Below, piece after piece: positions 26,251 through 35,664 of a stretch of DNA of 55,332 nucleotides. Each line of letters opens with the position of its first letter. Positions within the stretch are counted from its first letter, which is position 1. The DNA comes from Aquabacter sediminis (GTDB lineage: Bacteria > Pseudomonadota > Alphaproteobacteria > Rhizobiales > Xanthobacteraceae), in contig NZ_JARBFX010000018.1 of NCBI RefSeq assembly GCF_028863665.1, forward strand, positions 1-55,332. The letters are read 5' to 3'. Both the position numbers and the translations under genes were made by a program. The notes under the pieces are model-generated. The model did not search any database, was not told where the DNA came from, and worked only from the letters and a program-made list of their open reading frames with translations.

Positions 26251-29028
26251 ATGGATGATCTGTTGCGCGAGTTCCTGACGGAGACCAATGAGAGCCTTGA
26301 CGTGGCGGACGTGGAGCTCGTCAAGTTTGAGCAGGACCCCAATAATGCTCAAATCCTGAACAATATTTTCCGCCTGGTTCACACCATCAAGGGAACCTGC
26401 GGTTTCATCGGCCTCTCCCGCCTTGCTGCGCTCGCGCACGCGGCAGAGACCTTGATGGACAAGTTCCGCGAGGGTCGGCCGGTCACCAGCGAGGCGGTGG
26501 GGCTGGTGCTCAGCACCATCGACCGCATCAAGGGCCTGATGGCTGAGCTTGAGGCGGCCGAAGGGCGCGAGCCGGAAGGCTCCGACGAGGATCTGATCCA
26601 TCAGCTCGAAGCGATGGCCGAAATGGCAGCGGTTGCTGTCGCTCCGCCTCCGCCCCCGCCTCGCCCTGCTCCTGTCGCCGCGCCGGTATCCGCCGCCGGG
26701 GCTCTGGAGCGCGAGCTTCTGCCCGGAGAAATCCCCCTCGACGAGCTGGATCGCATCTTCCGTGAAACGGCGGTGGAGCGACCCGCGAAAGCTGCCGCGA
26801 CCCCGAAAGCTCCAGCCGTCCCGGTCGCCCAGCCGGCCGCCGCGAAGGCTGCACCGGCCGCGCCCGCGGCCGCTCGGCCATTGCCCAAGCCCGCCAACGA
26901 TACAGCGCCCCCCGCCCGTGAGGAGGCCGCGCCCGCCGCTGCCCGTGGCGAGGATGCCGCCCATTCGAGCGTTTCGGCGCAGTCCATCCGCGTCAGCGTC
27001 GGCGTGCTCGAGCATCTGATGACCATGGTCTCGGAGCTGGTTCTCACCCGCAACCAGCTGATGGAGATTGCGCGCCGGCACGAGGATTCCGAATACAAGG
27101 TCTCGCTGCAGCGCCTGTCCAACGTCACGGCCGAGCTGCAGGACGGCGTCATGCGCACCCGCATGCAGCCCATTGGCAATGCCTGGCAGAAGCTGCCGCG
27201 TATCGTGCGCGACCTGGCGCAGGAACTGGGCAAGCAGATCGAACTCGACCAGATCGGCGCCGAGACCGAGCTTGACCGTCAGGTTCTCGACCAGATCAAG
27301 GATCCGCTCACCCATATGGTGCGCAATTCTGCCGATCATGGCCTGGAAGGACCCGAAGAGCGTCGCGCCGCCGGCAAGCCGGAGAAGGGCACGATCCGCC
27401 TGTCCGCCTATCATGAGGGCGGGCACGTCATCGTTGAGATTGCCGATGACGGGCGTGGCCTCAACGTGGCGCGCATCAAGCAGAAGGCCCTGGAGAATGG
27501 GCTGGCCACGGAGGCCGAGCTGGCCAAGATGCCGGACGGACAGGTGTTCCGCTACATCTTCCATGCCGGCTTCTCCACCGCGGAGAAGGTCACCAACGTC
27601 TCCGGACGTGGGGTGGGCATGGATGTGGTGCGCTCCAACCTGGAGCTGATCGGCGGCACCGTGGAGGTGCGGTCCAAGGCGGGGCAGGGCTCCACCTTCA
27701 TCATCAAGATCCCGCTGACGCTCGCCATCGTGCCGGCCCTGATCGTGCGCGCCGGCGAGGAACGCTTTGCCCTGCCGCAGAGCGCGGTCGTTGAGCTGGT
27801 GCGGGTGCAGCCCAATTCCGAGCATGCCGTGAAGCGGCTGAAGGAAGCCCCAGTGCTGTGCCTGCGCGACAAGCTTCTGCCCATCGTCCAGCTTGGCACC
27901 CTGCTGGGCATGGAGCGCGACCTCGCCAAGGAAGAAGCGCTGCTCGACGATGCCCTCATCGTGGTGATGCAGGTCGGCCACCAGACGTTCGGCGTGGTGG
28001 TGGACGCGGTTTCCCACACCGAGGAGATCGTGGTGAAGCCCATGTCCTCCCTGCTGCGCCAGCTGACTTTGGTGTCCGGCAGCACGATCCTCGGCGATGG
28101 CCGCGTGATCATGATCGTCGACCCGAGCGGCCTGTCGCAGGCGGCCTCGGCGCCAGTGGAAGGAGCGGGCGAAGCGCTGGGGGCTCACGCCGCCAATCGT
28201 GCGGCGGACCGTGGCGCGACCACCTCGCTGCTGCTGTTCCGCGCCGGTGGCGGAGACATCAAGGCGGTTCCGCTCTCGCTTGTGACCCGCCTGGAAGAGC
28301 TGGACGTGACCAAGGTGGAGCGCGTCAACGGGCATCCGGTGATCCAGTATCGCGGCGCCCTGATCCCGCTCATCTACGTGAACGACAAAGTTCGGCGCGC
28401 CGAGACCGGCACCCAGCCGATGCTCGTCTTCTCCGACGAGGGCCGAGTCATGGGCCTGGTGGTGGACGAGATCGTCGATATCGTGGAGGCGCACCTCGAC
28501 ATGCAGCTCTCCGCCGACACGCCGGAGGTTCTCGGCGCCGCGGTCATCGAGGGCCAGGCCACCGAGATCCTCGATGTCGGCCACTACATCAACCTGGCCT
28601 TCGGCGAGCGCTTCGAGCAGATGTCGCGCGGACCGAAGGGGGCGGTGCCCAAGCTCCTGCTGGTCGATGACAGCCCCTTCTACCGGAACCTGCTGGAGCC
28701 GGTGCTCAAGGGCAATGGCTATGAGGTCACCGCCTGCGGCTCGGCTCGCGAGGCGCTGGAGCGGTTGTGCAATGGCACGCGCTTCGATGCCATCGTCTCG
28801 GACGTGGAGATGCCCGGCATGGACGGCTACGCCCTTGCCGAGGCGGTGCGCCGCGATCCGCAGATCCAGGGCCTGCCGATTATCGCGCTGGCCGGCCAAA
28901 ACGACCCGGACGCGGTCGAGCGGGGCCGCGCCGCCGGCTTCACCGACTACATCGCAAAATTCGACCGGCCCGGCCTGATCGCGGCCCTGAAAGAATTCGC
29001 CAACACCAATAAGGGAGTGGCCGCATGA
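26251..29028 (+). CDS. cheA: Hybrid chemotaxis histidine kinase CheA with C-terminal receiver
   Basis: A 925-aa multidomain kinase. An N-terminal Hpt domain has the phosphorylated His in HTIKGTCGF at residue 44. A long Ala/Pro-rich linker (about 130-240) replaces a recognisable CheY-binding P2. The dimerisation domain and the ATPase domain follow, with N box HMVRNSADHGLE and G boxes DDGRGL and GRGVGMD. A CheW-like P5 domain is followed by a second CheW-like segment (about 665-790), and a receiver domain ends the protein (LLLVDDSPFYRN, SDVEMPGMDGY). The domain order resembles hybrid CheA/FrzE-type kinases. The receiver may act as a phosphate sink. The gene overlaps cheW by 4 nt. Confidence 0.95.
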   Translation: MDDLLREFLTETNESLDVADVELVKFEQDPNNAQILNNIFRLVHTIKGTCGFIGLSRLAALAHAAETLMDKFREGRPVTSEAVGLVLSTIDRIKGLMAELEAAEGREPEGSDEDLIHQLEAMAEMAAVAVAPPPPPPRPAPVAAPVSAAGALERELLPGEIPLDELDRIFRETAVERPAKAAATPKAPAVPVAQPAAAKAAPAAPAAARPLPKPANDTAPPAREEAAPAAARGEDAAHSSVSAQSIRVSVGVLEHLMTMVSELVLTRNQLMEIARRHEDSEYKVSLQRLSNVTAELQDGVMRTRMQPIGNAWQKLPRIVRDLAQELGKQIELDQIGAETELDRQVLDQIKDPLTHMVRNSADHGLEGPEERRAAGKPEKGTIRLSAYHEGGHVIVEIADDGRGLNVARIKQKALENGLATEAELAKMPDGQVFRYIFHAGFSTAEKVTNVSGRGVGMDVVRSNLELIGGTVEVRSKAGQGSTFIIKIPLTLAIVPALIVRAGEERFALPQSAVVELVRVQPNSEHAVKRLKEAPVLCLRDKLLPIVQLGTLLGMERDLAKEEALLDDALIVVMQVGHQTFGVVVDAVSHTEEIVVKPMSSLLRQLTLVSGSTILGDGRVIMIVDPSGLSQAASAPVEGAGEALGAHAANRAADRGATTSLLLFRAGGGDIKAVPLSLVTRLEELDVTKVERVNGHPVIQYRGALIPLIYVNDKVRRAETGTQPMLVFSDEGRVMGLVVDEIVDIVEAHLDMQLSADTPEVLGAAVIEGQATEILDVGHYINLAFGERFEQMSRGPKGAVPKLLLVDDSPFYRNLLEPVLKGNGYEVTACGSAREALERLCNGTRFDAIVSDVEMPGMDGYALAEAVRRDPQIQGLPIIALAGQNDPDAVERGRAAGFTDYIAKFDRPGLIAALKEFANTNKGVAA

Positions 29029-29501
29029 CCACCGCGATTGCCAAATCGGATGCGCCCCAGCGCTCGGAGATTCAGTTCGTCACGGTGCGGATTGGGCCGC
29101 AGCTCTTCGGCCTGCCCATCAACATGGTGCACGAGGTCTTCGTGCCCGACGCGATCACTCGCGTGCCCCTGGCCTGGCGGGAAATCGAAGGCGTGCTGAA
29201 CCTGCGCGGCCGCATCGTCACCATGGTGAACATGCGCCGCCTGCTCTCCCTGCCGCCGGCCGAAAAGGCCGGCATGGCGGTGGGCATCGAGCACAATGGC
29301 GAAGCCTTTGGCCTCATCATCGATGAGGTGGGCGATGTCCTCATGCTCGACACCTCACGCAGGGAATCCAACCCCGCCAATCTCGATCCCCACTGGGCGG
29401 GAATCGTGGCGGGGGTGCACCGGCTGTCCGGCGAACTGCTCCTGATCCTCGACGTCGACCTGGCTCTGCGCCGTGCGGGCATGACCCGCATGGCCGCCTG
29501 A
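29025..29501 (+). CDS. cheW: Chemotaxis adaptor CheW
   Basis: A 158-aa adaptor linking receptors to CheA. The CheW fold is recognisable from FVTVRIGPQLFGLPINMVHE, through VPLAWREIEGVLNLRGRIVT, to GEAFGLIIDEVGDVLMLD. The ATG overlaps the cheA stop codon. Confidence 0.95.
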   Translation: MTTAIAKSDAPQRSEIQFVTVRIGPQLFGLPINMVHEVFVPDAITRVPLAWREIEGVLNLRGRIVTMVNMRRLLSLPPAEKAGMAVGIEHNGEAFGLIIDEVGDVLMLDTSRRESNPANLDPHWAGIVAGVHRLSGELLLILDVDLALRRAGMTRMAA

Positions 29502-29530
29502 TCCGTCTTTCCGTTCATAGGAAGCGACAC

Positions 29531-29911
29531 ATGAAAACCTGTCTTGTGGTCGACGATTCCGGAGTGGCCCGGAAGGTGGCCCGCCGCATTCTCGAGGACT
29601 TCAATTTCAGCGTCTCCGAGGCGGTGGATGGACAGAAGGCCCTGGAGGCATGCCTGCGGTCCATGCCAGACGCCATCGTGCTCGACTGGGCGATGCCCAT
29701 CACCGACGGCCTGGAGTTCCTGGCAAAACTTCGGGCCACCCCCGGCGGCGAGGTGCCGAAGGTCATCTTCTGCACGGCCAAGAACGACCTGGATCACATC
29801 GCCAAGGCGCTGTCGCTCGGCGCTGATGAATACATCATGAAGCCGTTCGATTCCGAGATCCTGCGGGAGAAGCTGGTCGAGGTGGGCCTGCTGGAAGAGA
29901 GCGTGCCGTGA
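29531..29911 (+). CDS. cheY: Single-domain response regulator CheY
   Basis: A 126-aa stand-alone receiver. The acidic pocket (LVVDDSG), the phosphorylated Asp in IVLDWAMPITDG, the Thr/Ser of FCTAKN and the Lys of YIMKPFDSE are all present. It has no output domain, so it should act by binding the FliM/FliN switch or as a phosphate sink. Its stop overlaps the cheB start. Confidence 0.94.
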   Translation: MKTCLVVDDSGVARKVARRILEDFNFSVSEAVDGQKALEACLRSMPDAIVLDWAMPITDGLEFLAKLRATPGGEVPKVIFCTAKNDLDHIAKALSLGADEYIMKPFDSEILREKLVEVGLLEESVP

Positions 29912-31131
29912 TGCCAGCCACGTCAAGCCCAGCACCGTCCCCTCCGGGGGACCTCATCCGCGTGATGATCGTGGACGATTCCGTCTTCGTCCGCGGCATC
30001 CTGAAAACCTGGCTGTCCGAGGATCCCGAGTTCGCCGTCGTCGCTACCCACGCCAATGGCCGCCTGGCGGTCAATGACGTGGTGGCCGCGCAGCCGGACG
30101 TGGTCATCCTTGACCTTGAAATGCCCGACATGGACGGGCTCCAGGCCCTGCCGATCATTCTCGAGCGCAAGCCGAACACAATGGTGGTGGTGGCCTCGAC
30201 ACTGACCCGTCGCGGCGCGGAGGTGAGCCTTCGGGCTCTCACGCTCGGGGCGGCTGATTATTTGCCCAAGCCCGATGCCGGGCGCGGCATTGCCGCGGCC
30301 GATGATTTCAAGCGGGAGCTTTTGGCGAAGGTGAGAAGCCTCGGCCAGCGGGCGCGTCGGCGCCCGGGCGCGGGACGAGTCACGGCGCCTGCTCCCGTCG
30401 CAGCGGCCCCATCCGCGCCCGCTGCCAGCGAGGGAGGGCGTGCGGTCCCGGTGCGTCCGGCCGCCTCCGCGCCTCCTCCCCCGCCTCCTGTCGCGGCGCC
30501 CCTGAAACGGGGGGAGACGAGGATGCGCTCCTATTCCATGTCGCCGGTGGGTATTCTCACCATCGGCAGTTCGACAGGTGGGCCGCAGGCGCTCACCCGT
30601 CTGTTCGGCCAGATCGGACAGGCGGTGGGCGGCGTGCCGGTCGTTATCGCCCAGCATATGCCGGCGACCTTCACCTCCATTCTCGCCGAGCACGTGAGCC
30701 GGGCTGCCGGCCGCCCCGCCGCCGAGGGCGTGGACGGGGAGGAACTCGTCCCCGGCCGCATCTACATTGCCCCAGGTGGTCGCCACATGGTGGTGGAGCG
30801 GGCGAAGGGCAAACCCGGCATCATCCGGCTGAATGACGATCCTCCCGTCAATTTCTGCCGTCCGGCTGTGGACCCGCTGTTCAACGCGGTGGCCCAGGGC
30901 TTCGGATCCCACGTCCTGGCATTGGTCCTGACCGGCATGGGAAGCGACGGCGCGCGGGGCGCGGGTGTGATCGCGGATGCCGGTGGCAGCGTGATCGTCC
31001 AAGACGAGGAAACAAGCGTCGTATGGGGCATGCCGGGCGCTACGGCTTCCGCAGGCAATGCCTGCGAAATCCTGCCGCTCGACGGCATCGCCCGCAAGGT
31101 CAACCGCATGCTGACGGGAGCCAGGTCATGA
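29911..31131 (+). CDS. cheB: Chemotaxis methylesterase CheB
   Basis: A 406-aa two-domain enzyme that removes methyl groups from receptors when phosphorylated. The N-terminal receiver has RVMIVDDSVFVRGIL and the Asp in VVILDLEMPDMDGLQ. A Pro/Ala-rich linker of about 60 residues follows. The esterase domain carries the catalytic Ser (GSSTGGPQAL), His (IAQHMP) and Asp (LTGMGSDGARG). The ATG at 29911 overlaps the cheY stop (TGATG); cheR overlaps the end. Confidence 0.96.
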   Translation: MPATSSPAPSPPGDLIRVMIVDDSVFVRGILKTWLSEDPEFAVVATHANGRLAVNDVVAAQPDVVILDLEMPDMDGLQALPIILERKPNTMVVVASTLTRRGAEVSLRALTLGAADYLPKPDAGRGIAAADDFKRELLAKVRSLGQRARRRPGAGRVTAPAPVAAAPSAPAASEGGRAVPVRPAASAPPPPPPVAAPLKRGETRMRSYSMSPVGILTIGSSTGGPQALTRLFGQIGQAVGGVPVVIAQHMPATFTSILAEHVSRAAGRPAAEGVDGEELVPGRIYIAPGGRHMVVERAKGKPGIIRLNDDPPVNFCRPAVDPLFNAVAQGFGSHVLALVLTGMGSDGARGAGVIADAGGSVIVQDEETSVVWGMPGATASAGNACEILPLDGIARKVNRMLTGARS

Positions 31132-31967
31132 TCACGCCAAACGACTACGACTTCTTTCGTCGCTTCCTGAAGCAGCGGTCGGGCCTCGTCCTTTCCGACG
31201 ACAAGCACTATTTGCTTGAGAGCAGGCTCGCGCCGCTCCTGCGCAGGTTCGACCTGCTGGACTTCGCGCACCTGGCGACCGTCCTGCGAGACGGTACCTC
31301 GCTGGTGATCTCCGAGGCGGTGGTGGAGGCCATGACCACCAACGAATCCCTGTTTTTTCGGGATCGCACCCCGTTCGAGAATTTCACCAAGCTGATGTTG
31401 CCGAAGATCCACCAGCGGCGTCCCTTCGGCGCGCCGATCCGGATCTGGTGCGCGGCTGCCTCCACCGGGCAGGAACCGTACTCGCTGGCCATGACCTTGC
31501 TGGAGCATCCCGGCATCGTCGGTAACCGGCGGGTGGAGATCATCGGCACGGACCTGTCCACCGAGGTCCTCGACCGGGCGCGGGCCGGGCGCTACAATCA
31601 ATTCGAGGTCCAGCGCGGCCTTTCCGCCCCCATGCTGTTGAAGTATTTCGTGAAAGCGGGCGACATGTGGGAGGTTTCCCCGCAGGTTAAGGCGATGGTG
31701 GAATATCGCCGCCTGAACCTGCTGGACCCCTTCATCGGCCTCGGCATCTTCGACATTGTCTTCTGCCGCAATGTGCTGATCTATTTCGACGCGCCCACCA
31801 AGACCGACATCTTGAACCGCGTCGCCCGGGTTCTCACCTCGGACGGGTTCCTGGTGCTGGGCGGTGCCGAGACCGTCATGGGGCTGGGCGACGCGTTCCG
31901 GGCCATGCCGGACTGCCGTGGGTTCTACATTCCCAATCAACCGGCGGCCGCAGCAATCGGCGCTTGA
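31128..31967 (+). CDS. cheR: Chemotaxis methyltransferase CheR
   Basis: A 279-aa SAM-dependent enzyme that methylates chemoreceptors. The N-terminal helical domain (YDFFRRFLKQRSGLVLSDDK) is followed by the methyltransferase fold with IRIWCAAASTGQEPYSLAMT and FDIVFCRNVLIYFD. The ATG at 31128 sits in the cheB stop overlap. It is the last gene of the che run. cheD is not present. The next gene is convergent, 12 bp away. Confidence 0.96.
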   Translation: MITPNDYDFFRRFLKQRSGLVLSDDKHYLLESRLAPLLRRFDLLDFAHLATVLRDGTSLVISEAVVEAMTTNESLFFRDRTPFENFTKLMLPKIHQRRPFGAPIRIWCAAASTGQEPYSLAMTLLEHPGIVGNRRVEIIGTDLSTEVLDRARAGRYNQFEVQRGLSAPMLLKYFVKAGDMWEVSPQVKAMVEYRRLNLLDPFIGLGIFDIVFCRNVLIYFDAPTKTDILNRVARVLTSDGFLVLGGAETVMGLGDAFRAMPDCRGFYIPNQPAAAAIGA

Positions 31968-31979
31968 GCTCTCCTTCGC

Positions 31980-33143
31980 TCAGGCGCTGTAGATCCAGTC
32001 ATAGCGGTCGATCAGGTGGCTGCCTGTGAGGCGCAGGACCGCGTCTCGTGCAAAGGCAGCTGGCCCGGCCAAATGATAGACCATGCCGTTGGCCCTCGCC
32101 TCCCGCTGAATGCGGGCAGTGCGGGGGCGACGGGCGGTTTCATAGGCGCGCAAGGCCTGTTCGGCCTCGGAATGCTCTTGCAGGGCAAGGCTGAGTGCCC
32201 AGGCATCCTCGATCGCTTGCGCGGCGCCTTGGGCGAGGAATGGCAGCATGCCGTGCGCGGCGTCGCCCAGCAGCGTGCTGCGTCCGCTCCCCCAGCGGGG
32301 CAGGGGATCGATGTCGTAGAGGCCCCAGCAGCGATAGTCCGGTGCCCGGGCGAGGAGCGCACGCACCTCGTCCGCCCAGCCGGCGAAGGCGGCGTGGACT
32401 GTGGAGGTGTCCCCCGGCTCGCTCCAGCGCGCCACCGGACGATCCTCCTTCACCACGGCCACCACGTTGGTGGCATTCCCTCCGCGCACCGGATAGGTCA
32501 CGAGGTGCGCGTCCGGAGCCAGATAGAGCCTCACAACCGGCTCACCCTCATGGGGCAAGGGAATGGTCGCCCGATAGGCGAGGCGCGCGGCAAAGACCGG
32601 CGTGGCGGAATGGCCGAGCTGGGCGCGAACCGTTGAGCGGATGCCGTCGGCGCCGACGAGAATATCCGCCTCCAGCGGCAGCGGTTCTCCGCTCCGGCTG
32701 GCAATGGCAGCCACCTTGCCGTTGTCTGCCTCCACGCCCTCCAGCCGGGCGCCCAGGATGACCTGGCTTCCGGCCTCCTGTGCGGCCTGGGCGAGGGCAG
32801 CATGCAGGTCGGCCCGATGGATGACGAGAAATGGCGCGCCATAGCGCGCCGTCGCGGGTCCATAGTCGCAGCGGGCGATCGGACGGCCCGTGCGCCCCTC
32901 CAGCACCTCAAGCGCGACGGGGAGAACGCCCGCGTCGACTATGGGGTCGAGAACGCCCAGGTCCCGCAGCACACGGGTGGCGTTGGGCGTCAATTGCAAG
33001 CCGGCCCCGACCTCTTCAAGCGCGGGGGCTTGTTCGAGAATTGAGACATCAAGGCCAGCCCGCCGCAACGCGAGGCCACAGGTCAGCCCGCCGATGCCCG
33101 CGCCGACGACCAATGCGTCGCGCGCCGCGGCCTGCGCGCTCAT
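31980..33143 (-). CDS. FAD-dependent monooxygenase (salicylate hydroxylase-like)
   Basis: A 387-aa flavoprotein monooxygenase of the UbiH/salicylate hydroxylase class. The N-terminal dinucleotide-binding motif (LVVGAGIGGLTCGLALRRAG) and the second FAD motif (WGSGRSTLLGDAAHGMLPF) are intact, as is the DG motif (DILVGADGIRSTVR). The start at ATG 33143 gives the motif its usual place; the frame is open further upstream. The substrate cannot be read from the sequence. It lies 13 bp after the zinc-finger gene, likely in one operon. Confidence 0.9.
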   Translation of the reverse strand: MSAQAAARDALVVGAGIGGLTCGLALRRAGLDVSILEQAPALEEVGAGLQLTPNATRVLRDLGVLDPIVDAGVLPVALEVLEGRTGRPIARCDYGPATARYGAPFLVIHRADLHAALAQAAQEAGSQVILGARLEGVEADNGKVAAIASRSGEPLPLEADILVGADGIRSTVRAQLGHSATPVFAARLAYRATIPLPHEGEPVVRLYLAPDAHLVTYPVRGGNATNVVAVVKEDRPVARWSEPGDTSTVHAAFAGWADEVRALLARAPDYRCWGLYDIDPLPRWGSGRSTLLGDAAHGMLPFLAQGAAQAIEDAWALSLALQEHSEAEQALRAYETARRPRTARIQREARANGMVYHLAGPAAFARDAVLRLTGSHLIDRYDWIYSA

Positions 33144-33156
33144 CGGCGCCACGGCG

Positions 33157-33408
33157 TTACGCCGCCTCGGGCTGGCCCTGCCAGACGCATCCCTCGGGCT
33201 TCGCCTCATTGGCCTTCAGCGTGGGATTGTAGCGGTAAAGCGTCGAGCAATAGGAGCAGATGATCTCGTTGTCGCCGCCCATGTCGAGGAAGATGTGCGG
33301 GTGATCGAAGGGCGGACGGGCGCCGATGCACATGAATTCCCGCGCGCCCACTTCGATGACCGTGACACCGAGGTCGTTGCAGAAGTGGGGGATGCCGATG
33401 GCTGCCAT
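33157..33408 (-). CDS. CHCC zinc-finger protein (NDUFS6-like)
   Basis: An 83-aa protein with the zf-CHCC pattern: Cys27, His36/His38, Cys51 and Cys54 (FMCIGARPP, DHPHIFLD, IICSYCSTLYRY). The family is related to the small complex I subunit NDUFS6/13 kDa of mitochondria and is common in alphaproteobacteria. It precedes the FAD monooxygenase by 13 bp on the same strand. Confidence 0.9.
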   Translation of the reverse strand: MAAIGIPHFCNDLGVTVIEVGAREFMCIGARPPFDHPHIFLDMGGDNEIICSYCSTLYRYNPTLKANEAKPEGCVWQGQPEAA

Positions 33409-33743
33409 GATCCGTTCCGTCTCTTGCGCCGCCTGTTGCAGCGCGAGACGACTTTAGCGCTTCCAATCTGCCGGTCCAAGAGGGGAGGAGCGCCAGCGGC
33501 TGGCCTGGGGATGGGAGTGTCTCTGGGCGCCCTTGGCGGAGAAGGGCGGGGGCGGCGGCACTGACGCTCGCGCTTGGCCTGCCGCCCTCGCAAAAAAGTG
33601 CGAGCCCGCACCCTGGCGCTCTCACCCATTCACCCCATATGTCTATGCATGACCTAAGGGAAGGAAAACGCAGCTGGCCTTCCTGCGCGCGTCGAAAAAG
33701 CGCGGCGGACGGTTTACGAGGTTCGTGAGGGTTTGAGGGAAAA
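33409..33743. other. Intergenic region with a small hairpin
   Basis: This 335-bp gap separates two divergent genes, so it should contain both promoters; no clear boxes are visible. At 33597-33610 GTGCG and CGCAC form a 5-bp stem next to an A6 run, which on the minus strand reads as a hairpin followed by T6. No minus-strand gene ends there. Confidence 0.4.
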
Positions 33744-34730
33744 ATGAAAATTTTCAAGCGTTTGGCAATGTTCGCGGGAATTATCGCCTTGGGGTCGGCG
33801 ATGAGCCTTGCCACGATCGATACTGCTGACGCCCGGAAGGGTGGTGGATTCGGCAGCCGGGGCACACGCACCTATCAGGCTCCGCCCAGCACTCAGACGG
33901 CCCCGACCACGGCGCAGCCCATCCAGCGCTCCGCCACGCAGCCCTCTGCGGCTACGCAGGGCACGGCTGCGGCGGCGTCGCGCGGTGGCCTGTTCGGTGG
34001 CGGCATGGCCGGATCGCTGCTGCGGGGCCTTGCCATCGGCGGGCTCGTAGGGCTCTTGCTGGGCCATGGGCTCGGCGGCATGGCGGGCTTCCTCGGCCTC
34101 CTGCTCCAGGCGGCGCTCATTGGCATTGTGGTGATGGTGGTCTTCCGGCTCCTGGCCGCGCGCCGTCAGCCGGCGCCGGCTGGCGCGCCCGCTTCCATGG
34201 CACGGGAAGGGCTCGATTCGCCGCGCTCGGCGCTTGGTGGCCTTGGCAATCTGGGTGGAATGGGTCGCATGGGCGGTGGGCAAGCGCGGCCCCAGCAGGC
34301 TCCCGCTCAGAAGGGCGTGAAGGACGCGATCGGCCTGACCGGTGCCGACTTCGACACCTTCGAGCGCATCCTCGGCGACGTGCAGGGCGCCTTTTCCCGC
34401 GAGGATCTGGGGTCCTTGCGCACCCTGACGACGCCGGAGGTGTACGGCTATCTGACCGAGGAATTGCGCGATAACGAGGCCCGTGGCGTGCGCAACCAGG
34501 TCAGCGAGGTCAAGCTGCTCCAGGGCGACCTTGCGGAAGCCTGGCGGGAGGGCCAGACGGATTATGCCACCGTCGCCATGCGCTATTCCATGCGCGACAG
34601 GATGCTGGACCGTACCACCGGTCAGCCCGCACCGGGAAGTTCCGAGACGCCCACGGAGACCACCGAGGTTTGGACCTTCACCCGAAGCCGCGGCGGCGCC
34701 TGGACCCTTTCGGCGATCCAGGACACCTGA
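33744..34730 (+). CDS. Tim44-like domain protein
   Basis: A 328-aa protein with an N-terminal signal or anchor segment (residues 1-30), a Gln/Thr/Pro-rich stretch, two hydrophobic Gly/Leu-rich segments at about 95-135, and a C-terminal Tim44-like domain (about 190-328). That domain includes GADFDTFERILGDVQGAFSR, LTTPEVYGYLTEELRDNEAR and TEVWTFTRSRGGAWTLSAIQ. Such bacterial proteins are membrane-associated; their job is not well defined. The ATG follows GAGGG. A bidirectional terminator follows. Confidence 0.88.
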   Translation: MKIFKRLAMFAGIIALGSAMSLATIDTADARKGGGFGSRGTRTYQAPPSTQTAPTTAQPIQRSATQPSAATQGTAAAASRGGLFGGGMAGSLLRGLAIGGLVGLLLGHGLGGMAGFLGLLLQAALIGIVVMVVFRLLAARRQPAPAGAPASMAREGLDSPRSALGGLGNLGGMGRMGGGQARPQQAPAQKGVKDAIGLTGADFDTFERILGDVQGAFSREDLGSLRTLTTPEVYGYLTEELRDNEARGVRNQVSEVKLLQGDLAEAWREGQTDYATVAMRYSMRDRMLDRTTGQPAPGSSETPTETTEVWTFTRSRGGAWTLSAIQDT

Positions 34731-34752
34731 TCGCGACTAGACCCCCCGAGCG

Positions 34753-34790
34753 GAAACGGCGCTGCCCCCAGGCGGCGCCGTTTCTGTTTC
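34753..34790. terminator. Bidirectional terminator between convergent genes
   Basis: GAAACGGCGC (34753-34762) and GCGCCGTTTC (34775-34784) form a 10-bp stem with a 12-nt loop, followed by TGTTTC on the plus strand. It lies between the Tim44-like gene and the convergent LysE-family gene and can serve both. Confidence 0.8.
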
Positions 34791-34804
34791 AATGACCTTT
34801 CTGT

Positions 34805-35428
34805 TCATTGACCCGGGCGCGTCGTCAGCGCCAGCAGGCCCGCCCCCACCAGCAGCGATCCGCCGGTGCGGTTCACAACCTTCATCACGGCGGGATTCGC
34901 CACATGGCGCCGTGCCCGCGAGGCCGCGAGCGCATAGCCGAAGGCATTGGTAAAGGCGAGCGCCAGGAAGGTGGCACAGAAAATGGCCATCTGGGGCAGA
35001 AGCGGCGCCGAATGGTCCAGGAACTGCGGCAGGAAGGCGATGAAGAAGGTCAGGCCCTTTGGATTGAGGGCGGTCACCAGGAAGGCATGGCCCATCATGC
35101 GCGCGGCCGAGGTGGGGGAGGTCCGGGGCTGGGCATCAAGCTGCCCGCCGGCGCGGAACAGTTTTACTCCCAGGTAGATGAGATAAGCCGCGCCGATCCA
35201 CTTCAGCGCTGTGAACAGCTCCGCCGAGGCCAGCAGGAGCGCCCCCACCCCCGCCAGGGATGCCGCCATGGCCGCGAAATCTCCCAGTGCCACCCCAATC
35301 GCCATGGGCATGGCCGAACGCCAGCCCTGGCCGAGCGCATAGGACACCACCAGCAGGACGGTTGGGCCGGGGATGACCAGCAGAATGGCGGATGCCGCGG
35401 CGAAGGCGGCCCAGGTCTCAAATTCCAT
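34805..35428 (-). CDS. LysE/RhtB-family amino-acid exporter
   Basis: A 207-aa inner-membrane protein with six hydrophobic segments. The N-terminal segment (FAAASAILLVIPGPTVLLVV) and GYALGQGWRSAMPMAIGVAL-type loop are characteristic of the LysE/RhtB family, as is ITALNPKGLTFFIAFLPQF in the middle. These proteins export amino acids such as homoserine, threonine or lysine. The specific substrate cannot be assigned. Confidence 0.92.
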   Translation of the reverse strand: MEFETWAAFAAASAILLVIPGPTVLLVVSYALGQGWRSAMPMAIGVALGDFAAMAASLAGVGALLLASAELFTALKWIGAAYLIYLGVKLFRAGGQLDAQPRTSPTSAARMMGHAFLVTALNPKGLTFFIAFLPQFLDHSAPLLPQMAIFCATFLALAFTNAFGYALAASRARRHVANPAVMKVVNRTGGSLLVGAGLLALTTRPGQ

Positions 35429-35664
35429 GCCCGAAGGCTCCTGTTGATGGCGGAACGATCAAGCCATCATGCAGCATGTCCGTCCAGATGCGCCTCCAGG
35501 GTTCGATGGCGCGTTCGGGCTCTCTCCCCGCCCGCGACATTGCGCCACAGGTGCGAAGTCTGGCGCCAGCCGTTGGAGCGCTTAGCTAGGGAGTTGCGAT
35601 CCGGGCCCCTCTGACGCGAGCATGTTGCGCGCGTGATGTCGGATCAGCTCCGACACTTCTGCCG

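Noticed and set aside
25804-28899. A very long open frame (about 1031 codons) on the minus strand opposite cheA and mcp
   Set aside because: It is antisense to two unmistakable genes and its translation shows no domain. Long shadow frames are expected at this GC content with strong third-position bias.
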